Both the position numbers and the translations under genes were made by a program. The notes under the pieces were generated by a model that had not been told where the DNA came from, ran no database searches, and was given only the letters and a program-made list of their open reading frames with translations. From contig JAFEAE010000017.1 of the NCBI GenBank assembly GCA_018266575.1, positions 124,001-188,000 on the forward strand: a DNA stretch of 64,000 nucleotides, in the 5' to 3' direction. Shown here piece by piece: positions 46,625-54,536 of this stretch (the stretch's first letter is position 1; each line of letters begins with the position of its first letter). The DNA is from Bacteroidota bacterium. Its GTDB lineage: Bacteria; Bacteroidota; Bacteroidia; Chitinophagales; Chitinophagaceae.

Positions 46625-47347
46625 ATGAAAATGGAAACAATAAAGAACAAACATATCCTCATCACAGGCGCAACCGGCGGCATTGGTAGCAGCGTCGCAA
46701 GGCTATTGGTTTCGTCTGGCGCACATGTGTTTATCAGCGGCAGAAATAAGGAACGATTACAAAAACTTGCTGATGAATTAAAATTACCGCAGGGTGCATG
46801 GCATAATGCCGATATCTCGGATAGCGGCCAGGTAAAACAGCTTTCGCAAAAATATTTCCAGGCTTATCCCTCCGTTGATATTCTTATTAACTGCGCTGGT
46901 GCAGGCATCATCAAGCCGATAGATGCCCTTGAAGAAACTGAGTTCCTGAAAACCATACACTGTAATTTGTTCGGTGCATTCCTGCTTGTTAAAAATTTTT
47001 TACCGAAAATGAAGGAAGCAAAAAAAGGGCTCATCATCAATATCCCCGGCATACTTGGAAAAGTGCCGATGGCAGGGGCAAGCGCTTATTGCGCCTCAAA
47101 ATATGGGCTAACGGGTATGATGCAATGCATACGCGAAGAAGTGAAACGGACAGAAATCAGGATAACCAATATTTTTCTCGGCGGCACCGACACCGCTTTC
47201 TGGGATTCCATTGATTTGAAAGTACAGCGGGATAAAATGGTGGTAGCGGAAGAAGCGGCAAGGTCAATCTGGTTTTTATGCCAGCAACCTACCAGCGCAG
47301 TTGTCAATGAAATGGTTATTCAACCGTTCAACCACCAGGCAATCTAA
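46625..47347 (+). CDS. Short-chain dehydrogenase/reductase
   Basis: NAD(P)-dependent SDR of 240 residues from the ATG at 46625, 4 bases after the photolyase stop. A longer in-frame start would overlap that gene. The cofactor loop is ILITGATGGIGSSVARLL, the NNAG equivalent is INCAGAG, and the catalytic Tyr/Lys pair is in AYCASKYGLTG. The usual Ser of the triad is less clear (IINIPGILGKVPM: Ser of the common NISS motif is replaced by Pro/Gly), which is unusual. It is the third gene of the tspO-photolyase operon; substrate unknown. Confidence 0.88.
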   Translation: MKMETIKNKHILITGATGGIGSSVARLLVSSGAHVFISGRNKERLQKLADELKLPQGAWHNADISDSGQVKQLSQKYFQAYPSVDILINCAGAGIIKPIDALEETEFLKTIHCNLFGAFLLVKNFLPKMKEAKKGLIINIPGILGKVPMAGASAYCASKYGLTGMMQCIREEVKRTEIRITNIFLGGTDTAFWDSIDLKVQRDKMVVAEEAARSIWFLCQQPTSAVVNEMVIQPFNHQAI

Positions 47348-47652
47348 AATGTGATGGATGTTTTGCCCTTCGGGAGCGAAACAACTATTTTTAAACCGGG
47401 ACAATCGGTTTTAGCCCAATCCTCCAGCACTTCATTATCAAGGCTGGTATAAATGCCTGCATCGTTCGGATTACTTTCAATTTCTTTGATAGGTACAAGC
47501 AACAAAATATTCGGCTCTACGTAGTCGTAATGATTATCCGAGGTCAATGCTTTTACCTGAACAAATTTGAACCTTGTTGAGCGGAGATATTTCAACGATT
47601 TTTCAGTAAACCGGCATGTAGCTGATCTTGCATCCGCAATTGCTTTTCTCAT
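47344..47652 (-). CDS. Hypothetical small protein at the end of the lytSR operon
   Basis: Unrecognised cytosolic protein of 102 residues, starting MRKAIADARSATCRFTEKSL at the ATG read from 47652; a TTG six codons upstream is an alternative. It has no signal peptide or membrane segment; alternating strands (PNILLLVPIKEIE, GLKIVVSLPKGKTSI) suggest a small alpha/beta fold. Its end overlaps the 3' end of the convergent SDR gene by 4 bases, and it begins 24 bases after the membrane-protein gene, so it is probably co-transcribed with it. Confidence 0.6.
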   Translation of the reverse strand: MRKAIADARSATCRFTEKSLKYLRSTRFKFVQVKALTSDNHYDYVEPNILLLVPIKEIESNPNDAGIYTSLDNEVLEDWAKTDCPGLKIVVSLPKGKTSITF

Positions 47653-47676
47653 CTTAAAATTTTTAATCAAAATAAT

Positions 47677-48387
47677 TCACAGGGAAAACCCCGCTCGTAT
47701 TGCGAGCCTTTTATAGTCAACGTTTTTCCCGGTCATGTTATCGGAATAACTGGTGTGCTGATACCGGTACCCGATACTTAACAAAAAACCTGCGTTTCTA
47801 TTGAATGGGATTTTAGCACCTAACCCCAATGCATACTCGAAACCTCCTTTAAAATTGTTTGCCACGGAAGAATTTTGGGTAATATTTACAGCGTATCCGG
47901 CGTCTGCAAAATAAAAAGGAATTACACTTCCGTTTTTCAGCAAATTGCCACGGACACTTGCAAATACAGGCAAGAGTGTTTGCGTTGCATAAAGATCTGC
48001 GCCGACACCCAACCCTGCAAACAGGTATTGCGAAAATTTATAACCGTTAACTGTCTGAAAAGAAAAAGCAGCTGTAGTTACGCCATCAATGGTTGTTTTC
48101 CCAGCCACTAAAGGGCCAAGCTCTGTAAAGTGTGCAAAACCTTTTTCCCTGTAAAAAAAATTTCTCCATGTTCGTTCGTACTTAATGCTGTCAACTTCGT
48201 CCTTATTAAAAACATACATATTCCCGTCATGTGTTTGTATTTTCAACACCGTATCTTTTTCCAGGATTTTCCCCCGCATGATCCATTTATTTTTCAGGTA
48301 AATAACATCTTCCTTATTTCCCTGCTGAGCTATTGCAATCTTTCCTGTAAATGAAATCATCATTGCCATGAATAATTTGTAGTTCAT
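47677..48387 (-). CDS. Predicted outer-membrane beta-barrel protein
   Basis: Unnamed exported protein of 236 residues. The ATG at 48387 starts a signal peptide (MNYKLFMAMMISFTGKIAIA); the ATG seven codons earlier would overlap the regulator gene. After a short DGNMYVFNKDEVDSIKYE segment, which looks like a Bacteroidota KOW/strand pair, about eight amphipathic strands follow (YLFAGLGVGADLYATQTLLP, GGFEYALGLGAKIPF, LLSIGYRYQHTSY) and it ends in Phe-Ser-Leu, fitting a small beta-barrel. It starts 5 bases after the LytTR regulator gene, which may control it. Confidence 0.65.
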   Translation of the reverse strand: MNYKLFMAMMISFTGKIAIAQQGNKEDVIYLKNKWIMRGKILEKDTVLKIQTHDGNMYVFNKDEVDSIKYERTWRNFFYREKGFAHFTELGPLVAGKTTIDGVTTAAFSFQTVNGYKFSQYLFAGLGVGADLYATQTLLPVFASVRGNLLKNGSVIPFYFADAGYAVNITQNSSVANNFKGGFEYALGLGAKIPFNRNAGFLLSIGYRYQHTSYSDNMTGKNVDYKRLAIRAGFSL

Positions 48388-48392
48388 ATCCT

Positions 48393-49157
48393 TTAGTTGT
48401 TTGCCCATTTCCTGAAATCAAGCACACGTTTACGGCTCACGATCAGTTCCGCAGTTTTGTTGTTCCCGTTAAGTACAATTTGCAGGCGGTTATTATCGTA
48501 AGGCCGCACCTGGTTGATTGCATAAATATGTACGATCATGCTCCGGTTGATCCGGAAAAAAGAAGAAGGATCAAGCAATTCTTCCAGTTGTTCGAGTGTG
48601 TATTCAACGATATATTTTATATTCTCGGACGATACGAGATAAACCACCTTGCTTTCTGCATAAAAAAGATGGATGTTTTTGGTATCGATAAAAAAAAGCC
48701 TGTTGCCTATTTTCCCGGTAAACCTGGATTTATATTGCGGCAATTGCTTTCGGAAAATATTGAGGACTTCTGAAAAATCATCCGGCAGCGTTACCGGTGG
48801 TGTGTGCAGTTTCTTTAATTTTTCAATTGCACTCCTCAATGCATCATAAGAAACAGGCTTCAATAAATAATCAATGCTCAATAGTTTAAATGCATCGAGA
48901 GCATACTGGTCATAAGCCGTTGTAAATATAACGGGAACGGTTATACGCATTTTTTGGAAAACCTTGAAAGCTGGCCCATCTGAAAGCTGAATGTCTGAAA
49001 ATATCAGGTCGGGCAACGGGTTTTCCGAAAACCATTCCGTTGCTTCTTCCACGCTTTCAAGTACTGCGGCAATGCTGATCGATTGACCGTATTGATGAAG
49101 GAGCAGTTTCAAGCGCTCACTGGCCAACGGTTCATCTTCAATAATAACTGTTTTCAT
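48393..49157 (-). CDS. LytTR-family response regulator
   Basis: Response regulator of 254 residues. The receiver domain has VIIEDEPLASERLKLLL at the N-terminus, the phospho-acceptor Asp in DLIFSDIQLSDG and Lys in YLLKPVSYDALRSAI. The C-terminal LytTR DNA-binding domain (about residues 150-254) includes FFRINRSMIVHIYAINQVRP and VSRKRVLDFRKW. Its ATG overlaps the stop of the kinase gene by 4 bases (ATGA), so the pair is translationally coupled. The immediate downstream gene codes for a predicted outer-membrane protein. Confidence 0.93.
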   Translation of the reverse strand: MKTVIIEDEPLASERLKLLLHQYGQSISIAAVLESVEEATEWFSENPLPDLIFSDIQLSDGPAFKVFQKMRITVPVIFTTAYDQYALDAFKLLSIDYLLKPVSYDALRSAIEKLKKLHTPPVTLPDDFSEVLNIFRKQLPQYKSRFTGKIGNRLFFIDTKNIHLFYAESKVVYLVSSENIKYIVEYTLEQLEELLDPSSFFRINRSMIVHIYAINQVRPYDNNRLQIVLNGNNKTAELIVSRKRVLDFRKWANN

Positions 49158-50182
49158 CTTTCTGGTTCTATTAAAGGAAGTGAAACAGAGAAGCTGTCGC
49201 TTGTCTTTACAATATCAATATTCCTGTCTGTAATCATTTCATAACGCCTGGCTATATTCTGCAAACCGATATGTGTGGAAACATCATCATTGGTTTTTTC
49301 CTGCAGGATATTAGTTACCGTTAGTTTCTTGTCGCCATTTGCCGAAAGCACTATTTTCAACGGCTTCTGCCTGCTGGCAATATTATGTTTGATCGCATTT
49401 TCAACGAGCATTTGCACAGAGACCGGAACTACCTGCCACGATAAATATTCCGGATTAACATGCATATCAATAATGATACTTTCGGGAAAACGCTTTTGCA
49501 GTAAAAAAATATAAGGATTGATAAATTCCAGTTCTGACTGCAACGTGATCAGCTCATGTTGTTGCGCATTGAGCACATGCCTGTATACTTTCGAAAATTC
49601 TTCAATGAATTTATTGGCTTCCGGGTTTTCCTGCATTATCAATGTGGAAAGCACGTTCAGGTTATTGAATAAAAAATGCGGGTTCACCTGGTTTTTAATT
49701 GCCTGCAACTGTGCCTGTGCGTTAGCTCTTTTTAATTCTTCCGTTTCAAGTTGTTTGCGTTTATATTGCCCGATATAAAATGCGGTGGCATTTAATATAT
49801 GTAGAAACAGGTTGATCCTTGTGCCATAAGTAAATGCCAGCTTCGCAGGCATCTTCCATTGCTGAAAAGAGAGGTGAAGCAACGCCAGGTTCACCATCCA
49901 TACTGTTGCAATGGATAATATGGAAGCAGCAATCATACCTGATAAAAAGAATACTGCTAAATATGCAACACCGGAAATGTTTGGGGAAAGAATGTTCAAC
50001 ATTTTCTGTAAAAACCTGTTACTTTCCCAAACAAAAAATGTGATTAATAAAAAAGCGATTAACGGATAATACCAAGAAAGCGAAATGTGGTAATACGTGT
50101 ACACTTCCGAAAAAAGTGAGTTCAGATATGAGTACACCGCAAGAATAATGATCAGCCAATAACGGTACCTGTTGGTAAACAT
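49154..50182 (-). CDS. LytS-type sensor histidine kinase
   Basis: Histidine kinase of 342 residues from the ATG at 50182; a GTG 14 codons upstream is less likely. Four hydrophobic segments occupy about residues 1-150 (IIILAVYSYLNSLFSEVYTY, LIAFLLITFFVW, VAYLAVFFLSGMIAASILSI), followed by a linker helix and a His_kinase domain with QVNPHFLFNNLNVLSTLIMQ, whose His is the phospho-acceptor. The ATPase part has VENAIKHN and THIGLQNIARRYEM. It is coupled to the LytTR regulator by a 4-base overlap. The signal is unknown. Confidence 0.9.
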   Translation of the reverse strand: MFTNRYRYWLIIILAVYSYLNSLFSEVYTYYHISLSWYYPLIAFLLITFFVWESNRFLQKMLNILSPNISGVAYLAVFFLSGMIAASILSIATVWMVNLALLHLSFQQWKMPAKLAFTYGTRINLFLHILNATAFYIGQYKRKQLETEELKRANAQAQLQAIKNQVNPHFLFNNLNVLSTLIMQENPEANKFIEEFSKVYRHVLNAQQHELITLQSELEFINPYIFLLQKRFPESIIIDMHVNPEYLSWQVVPVSVQMLVENAIKHNIASRQKPLKIVLSANGDKKLTVTNILQEKTNDDVSTHIGLQNIARRYEMITDRNIDIVKTSDSFSVSLPLIEPER

Positions 50183-50324
50183 CTTTAACACAGTTATTCC
50201 TGCATCATTACAAAATGTATGCACATTTGGTTCAGATGCAGGAACAGTTTATTTATGTTAGTTGAATCAGAAAAATGTGCGCCTTGTTTTCACAAAAGCG
50301 CACATGGTTTTTAAAGGAGTATTA

Positions 50325-51290
50325 TTATGGCAATAATACCTGGTCGATCACGTGCACCACTCCATTGGTGGTAACAATATCCGTTGCGATTATATTTGAA
50401 GCTGTGCTGTTGCTTTTACCTTTTACAGTTGCTCCTCCTGTTAATGAGATAGTAACTGTCTCTCCATTTACTGTTGCTGGCGTTTCACCGTCGGTGAGGT
50501 CGCTCGAAAATATTCTTCCTGCAATTACGTGATAAGTAAGAATAGAAGTTAATGTATTAGGGTCTGCTGCATTTATCGCGTTTGCATCAGCAAAGCCTGC
50601 ATTAATAAATGCCTGGTTGGTTGGCGCAAAAACCGTGAATGGACCGGTTCCGGATAATACGGCTGCTACATTCGTTGTTCCCTGGCTTGCACGCAAAACT
50701 GCAGCAACTAATAAACTCAGGTTTGAATTACCAATAGCTGTTTGCACAATAGTTCCTGTTGCAGGAATTAACACACGGTTTATTTGGTGGATGACACCAT
50801 TCGTACATTCGATATTGGCTTTTGTAACACTCACACCATTGACAAAAACTTTATTGCTACTTGTACGGGTCACATAAATGGGTTGACCGTTTAACGTAGT
50901 TACTGCGGTATTATCAGCCTGCGGAACATCCTGGGCTTCTACTTTGCTGCTCAATACATGGTAAAGAAGAATTGCTTTCAGTGTAGTGTCCGGAACTGCA
51001 GCCAGATCATTCACGCTGTTAAAACCTGCCGCTTTAAACGCATCATTTGTTGGGGCAAATAAAGTAAGCAGCGATGATTTAACTCCCGATTTATTAAGAG
51101 CATCGACAAGACCGGCCTTATTTATTGCCGCAGTGAGAAATGAATACTCCGGGTCACAGGAGATGGTTTGATAAATTGTTTTTTCCCGGCCGGGCAAAGA
51201 ATTACTTTTTTTGCACGATGTAAAAATTGCAGCCGGAATCAGCAAAAACCATAGCGCTTTGGTTAGTTGAAGAAGATTTAAAGGTCTCAT
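50325..51290 (-). CDS. Two-domain fasciclin (FAS1) lipoprotein
   Basis: Surface or periplasmic lipoprotein of 321 residues. A signal peptide ends in a lipobox-like AAIFTSC, with Cys at about residue 26. Two FAS1 domains follow (about 40-175 and 180-321), each with the H1 motif LTLFAPTNDAFKAAGF or FTVFAPTNQAFINAGF and the H2-type block, NGVIHQINRVLIP or NGVVHVIDQVLLP. FAS1 domains mediate adhesion or protein contacts. It is monocistronic, downstream of the divergent gap. Confidence 0.92.
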   Translation of the reverse strand: MRPLNLLQLTKALWFLLIPAAIFTSCKKSNSLPGREKTIYQTISCDPEYSFLTAAINKAGLVDALNKSGVKSSLLTLFAPTNDAFKAAGFNSVNDLAAVPDTTLKAILLYHVLSSKVEAQDVPQADNTAVTTLNGQPIYVTRTSSNKVFVNGVSVTKANIECTNGVIHQINRVLIPATGTIVQTAIGNSNLSLLVAAVLRASQGTTNVAAVLSGTGPFTVFAPTNQAFINAGFADANAINAADPNTLTSILTYHVIAGRIFSSDLTDGETPATVNGETVTISLTGGATVKGKSNSTASNIIATDIVTTNGVVHVIDQVLLP

Positions 51291-51311
51291 TTTGTTTAAT
51301 TTTTATTTCTT

Positions 51312-51319
51312 CAAAGTTA
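51312..51319 (-). promoter_or_regulatory. Bacteroidota-type -7 element for the fasciclin gene
   Basis: The minus strand reads TAACTTTG, matching TANNTTTG, 22 bases before the ATG at 51290. No TTTG lies at the right -33 spacing. Confidence 0.45.
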
Positions 51320-51463
51320 AACAAATTAAAACCTGGCTTTTCATCAAAAAAGATTGAATTGTGTAAAACAGATTACTGAATTGTTGTTTCTGGAGGATGA
51401 GCTGTTGCGAGAAAGCCTTATTATTTTTCAGGTGTATATTAAGCTGCTGCACAGAAACACAAA

Positions 51464-51482
51464 AGCCGGTCAGTCACCGGCT
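51464..51482 (-). terminator. Rho-independent terminator, probably for hsp20
   Basis: Minus-strand AGCCGGT-GACTG-ACCGGCT is a 7-bp perfect stem with TTTTGTGTTT following. It is about 190 bases past the hsp20 stop codon, with no supported gene between, implying a long 3' untranslated tail. The rest of the 51291-51674 gap shows nothing. Confidence 0.6.
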
Positions 51483-51674
51483 CTCATGTCAGAAAATCAC
51501 ATAGGGATGATTAAAATTATCATCTCCATCATCTCTCCGGAATACAGCACGGAACCATTCACATGTTCTTACAACTGCCTCCGAAAGAAATTCAATCGAA
51601 AATATTTTCATATAAAAACGGATTTTAAGAAAATGATCGCGAATCGAACAAAGGGCTTGACCCGGGGATTTCCC

Positions 51675-52127
51675 TTATGAAATCTGGATCAGTTTAGGCC
51701 CTTTTTGTTTCACTTCTTCTTTCTTAGGAATCAACAGATGAAGCAACCCGTTTTCATATTTTGCCTGTATCTTATCTACATCAACAACCTCCTTTTGCAA
51801 TTCAAAGGTGCGCTGGAAAGATTGGTAACTGAACTCGCGGCGAAAATAAGTATGCTCATTTTTTTCTTCGTTATTGGCAGATTTTTCCGAACTGATAGAA
51901 AGTGTATTACCATTTAATTCTACCCTGAAATCCTTTTTTGACATACCGGGTGCTGCTACCTCTACTTCGTACGCATCCCCTGTTTCTTTAATATTTACAG
52001 CGGGGACCGTTGTGTTGGTCTCTGAAAAATTAAGGTTTCCCCAGTTGAACAAATCCCTGTTGAAGAAATCGTCAAAAAAAGTGGGGAACAAATTGTTAAT
52101 GTTTCCGTTTCTTTTTACGAGTGTCAT
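51675..52127 (-). CDS. Small heat-shock protein (Hsp20/alpha-crystallin)
   Basis: ATP-independent holdase chaperone of 150 residues. The alpha-crystallin domain starts near PAVNIKETGDAYEVEVAAPG (about residues 43-62), includes FRVELNGNTLSISSEKSANN, and ends with the signature AKYENGLLHLLIPKKEEVKQ. The hydrophobic N-terminal arm has NNLFPTFFDDFFNRDLFNWG, and the C-terminal IxI-like motif is LIQIS. A TTAGAAAA/TTTTCTAA inverted repeat sits just upstream; no CIRCE element is present. Confidence 0.94.
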   Translation of the reverse strand: MTLVKRNGNINNLFPTFFDDFFNRDLFNWGNLNFSETNTTVPAVNIKETGDAYEVEVAAPGMSKKDFRVELNGNTLSISSEKSANNEEKNEHTYFRREFSYQSFQRTFELQKEVVDVDKIQAKYENGLLHLLIPKKEEVKQKGPKLIQIS

Positions 52128-52145
52128 AACATGTTGTTTAAATGG

Positions 52146-52165
52146 TTAGAAAAATAATTTTCTAA
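52146..52165. promoter_or_regulatory. Inverted repeat upstream of hsp20
   Basis: TTAGAAAA and TTTTCTAA are perfect 8-bp arms with 4 bases between, 19 bases before the hsp20 ATG. It could be an operator or simply an AT-rich hairpin in the 5' leader. The remainder of the gap to the tRNA (52166-52581) has no supported gene. Confidence 0.35.
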
Positions 52166-52581
52166 ATATTCCACAAGCCGGATGCCAGCAGGTTTTTGAA
52201 GGGTTTTCAAATGAAAAATTGTCTTTTAAAAATGAAAAAAATGCAGGAGAAATGACAATTTTTTAGGAGTATGTAACCGCCAGCCATCTTATCTTGGAAA
52301 CTAATACTAATGCGCAGCCTGAAGAGCGGGGAAAACCTGATTATGAACCTAAAGCAAAACGATAACATCGTACGATAACGCGCAGGTATAATCGAAATTC
52401 GGTTTTGCAGTATAATAACAGGTGCATTTTTGTCGGAAATTGAGATAGCATCCGTAAAATAAAATACAAAACAAACAAAGCGAATAAATGGAAATCGAAT
52501 GCAGTCCTTACATAATAAAACCCTTATCAATACTGAATTTATAAAGGCTCAATTTTTAAAAGGTCTTTAATTGCCGTTATG

Positions 52582-52653
52582 TGGCCTCGCCAGGAATCGA
52601 ACCTGGATCTGGAGCTTCGGAAACTCTTATACTATCCATTGTACTACGGGGCC
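52582..52653 (-). tRNA. tRNA-Arg (anticodon CCG)
   Basis: The minus strand folds as a cloverleaf: acceptor GGCCCCG/CGAGGCC, D-arm GTAC...GTAT, anticodon loop TTCCGAA with anticodon CCG, T-arm CCAGG-TTCGATT-CCTGG, discriminator A. It reads CGG codons. The 3' CCA is not encoded. Two C-A mismatches are seen, at acceptor positions 5-68 and anticodon-stem 27-43, which is unusual for a functional tRNA. Confidence 0.9.
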
Positions 52654-52767
52654 GAAGAAAGTTGTCAGCTATCAGTTGTCAGTCGTCAGTCCTCAGTTCT
52701 TGAATTTCAAATTCACGCATGAATTTTACAACAAAGAACTACCAACAACAAACCATTAACTATAAAC

Positions 52768-53346
52768 TTATTTTATCAATCCGCTTGCATTTACCGTGAA
52801 TATTTTCACTGCAATTGCCAGCAATATTACGCCAAAAAATTTTCTTACAGCAATCATGCCTGCAGGCCCCAACAAACGTTCGATAAGATCAAGCGATTTT
52901 AAAACGACAAACACGATGATAAGATTGATGAGTATGGCAATAAGCACCGTGAGCTCGTTATAATTTGCTTTCAGCGACATAATGGTGGTGAGTGTACCCG
53001 AACCCGCGATCAATGGAAATGCTATAGGCACTGCCGTACTTGCCCGTGCGTTTTTATCGCCTTTGAAAAACTCTATTCCCAGCACCATTTCCAGTCCTAA
53101 AATAAAAATCAGTATGGAACCGCCAACAGCAAATGAATGTACATCCACGCCGAGCATATTTAAAAATTGCTGGCCAACGTATAAAAATATAACCATCAAA
53201 CCGCCGGAGATCAGCGTGGCTTTCGCAGCATTTATGCCGCCGAGTTTTGCTTTCAATGAAACCAATAACGGAACCGATCCGAGAATGTCGATCACGGCAA
53301 ATAACGTGAACGTAACTGTTAGCAGTTCATTAAAAGATATTTTCAT
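52768..53346 (-). CDS. MarC-family integral membrane protein
   Basis: Protein of 192 residues with six predicted membrane segments. Family features: TVTFTLFAVIDILGSVPLLV at the N-terminus, a VFLYVGQQFLNMLGV-like second segment, FAVGGSILIFILGLEMVLG and the AVPIAFPLIAGSGTLTTIMS region (about residues 105-125). It was once linked to multiple antibiotic resistance, but the transport role of the family is unsettled. It stands alone, 114 bases from the tRNA and 36 from the DUF71 gene. Confidence 0.9.
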   Translation of the reverse strand: MKISFNELLTVTFTLFAVIDILGSVPLLVSLKAKLGGINAAKATLISGGLMVIFLYVGQQFLNMLGVDVHSFAVGGSILIFILGLEMVLGIEFFKGDKNARASTAVPIAFPLIAGSGTLTTIMSLKANYNELTVLIAILINLIIVFVVLKSLDLIERLLGPAGMIAVRKFFGVILLAIAVKIFTVNASGLIK

Positions 53347-53382
53347 AAGCGCTGTTTGTTGCGCAAAGATAAAATGCAGGAA

Positions 53383-54111
53383 TCACAATCCGTCCGATGG
53401 ATGAAGCAGGTCGCAGAAATAAAATCCGTATTCTGACGCACCGGAGTGAGAATCATTATCATCAGTATCCGGTGCATTATATTTCCTGTATACAATTTCG
53501 CCTGTTGCACACGAAACCGGGTTCCTGAAAATCGGCGCTTCAAAAACAAAAGAATGGAATTCGCCGTTTTCCCCACAGGGGTCTACGTTAGATGGAAGGT
53601 CATTCAAAAAAGATTCATCGATCACACGCCCGCAAAAACTCTTATCCAAATATTTTTCATTCACACAAACTATGATGCTTCTAAAACCCAATGAAATGAA
53701 TTCCTTCACTAAAGTTGTTGTATCCTTTTTCCATAACGGAAATGCACATACGATATCAACTTCTGCCAATTTCTTCTCACGGTATATTTTCAAATCTTCC
53801 AAAAAAATATCCCCGAAAATCGCATGCGTACAACCGCATTGTTTTAACCGGGCAACTTTATGCATCATTGCCTGTTCATATTCCTGCATACCAGGTTGCT
53901 CAGGAAGTTCGATAGTTGTAAGCGGAATACCAATTGCATCAGCCTGCGCATTTAACAAGCTTCTTCGCACCCCATGCATGGATATCCTGTTGTGCGCAGC
54001 ATTCACACTCGTCAGCAAATGCGAAATAAAAAATTGTTTCGACAGCATTGCTTTATATAAACACAAAGCAGAATCTTTTCCGCCACTCCAATTCATATAA
54101 GCTTGTACCAT
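53383..54111 (-). CDS. DUF71/COG2102 PP-loop ATP-binding protein, B12-salvage type
   Basis: PP-loop enzyme of 242 residues from the ATG at 54111, chosen because the family start precedes QAYMNWSGGKDSALCLYKAM. The PP-loop SGGKDS is intact, and later parts include GVRRSLLNAQADAIGIPLTT, a FGDIFLEDLKIYREKKL block and NVDPCGENGEFHSFVFEAPI, the DUF71 C-terminal signature. Eukaryotic/archaeal relatives (Dph6) amidate diphthine; a bacterial subgroup has been predicted, from genome context, to act in B12 salvage. Its place at the end of a riboswitch-led B12 operon fits the second role. The precise reaction is unknown. Confidence 0.85.
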   Translation of the reverse strand: MVQAYMNWSGGKDSALCLYKAMLSKQFFISHLLTSVNAAHNRISMHGVRRSLLNAQADAIGIPLTTIELPEQPGMQEYEQAMMHKVARLKQCGCTHAIFGDIFLEDLKIYREKKLAEVDIVCAFPLWKKDTTTLVKEFISLGFRSIIVCVNEKYLDKSFCGRVIDESFLNDLPSNVDPCGENGEFHSFVFEAPIFRNPVSCATGEIVYRKYNAPDTDDNDSHSGASEYGFYFCDLLHPSDGL

Positions 54112-54128
54112 GTTCAATATTTTTATTT

Positions 54129-54197
54129 GTACCAGCCGCAACAATTCTATTGAACATCCTTGCGTCGCACACTTGTACGACAACAATTCTATTCAGC
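54129..54197 (-). repeat. Dispersed structured repeat, copy 3 (diverged)
   Basis: Read on the minus strand it runs GCTGAATAGAATTG ... GTGCGACGCAAGGATGTTCA ... TTGCGGCTGGTAC, aligning with copy 1 through the shared core GCGACGCAAsGATGyTCAAT and the TGTTGGTATC-like end. It lies in the 206-base spacer between the DUF71 and CWC genes. An internal direct repeat of AATAGAATTGTTG is visible. Similarity is convincing at the core and weaker outside. Confidence 0.55.
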
Positions 54198-54317
54198 AAT
54201 GTGCAACTCTCAATGGTATTATTAACATTCTTTATCTAAAAGATCGAATTGTCTTAGTATAAATTTTCAACTTCAGAGAATTGAATTTAAGCCCGGAGCA
54301 CTATGAAAAATTTCTCC

Positions 54318-54536
54318 TTATCCTTTAAAGAAATATTTCTCCTTAAAAAATACATAGCGCTGCTTCAAATCGAGCAAACAATTTCTGCAAAGGCAACCAT
54401 CGTAACGCCCTTCCATAAAAGCTTTTTCCTCTGCAGTAAAACCAATTCCATAACACTGGCAGTTTGCAATGTCCCCTACCCTGCATTCAAAGGGTTGCCT
54501 ACATCTCGGACATGTATTTTCTTCATGCTTGCACAT
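54318..54536 (-). CDS. Cysteine-rich CWC-family protein
   Basis: Small protein of 72 residues with nine cysteines arranged as C-x-R/C pairs: ENTCPRCRQPFEC, NCQCYGIGFT and GCLCRNCLLDL. The CPxC and CxCxxC sets suggest one or two structural zinc sites. This matches the Cys_rich_CWC family, which is often found next to cobalamin genes in Bacteroidota; its role is unknown. Its start overlaps the end of the BtuF-like gene by 14 bases, so they are translationally coupled. A possible role as a metal- or cobalt-binding accessory is inference. Confidence 0.8.
   Translation of the reverse strand: MCKHEENTCPRCRQPFECRVGDIANCQCYGIGFTAEEKAFMEGRYDGCLCRNCLLDLKQRYVFFKEKYFFKG

Noticed and set aside
51354..51680. 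Plus-strand frame of 108 codons between the fasciclin and hsp20 genes
   Set aside because: It runs over the terminator hairpin and into hsp20, with no recognisable domain.
52207..52530. Minus-strand frame of 107 codons in the hsp20-tRNA gap
   Set aside because: Phe/Ile-rich product with no family resemblance, in T-rich DNA without promoter or conserved motif; likely chance.
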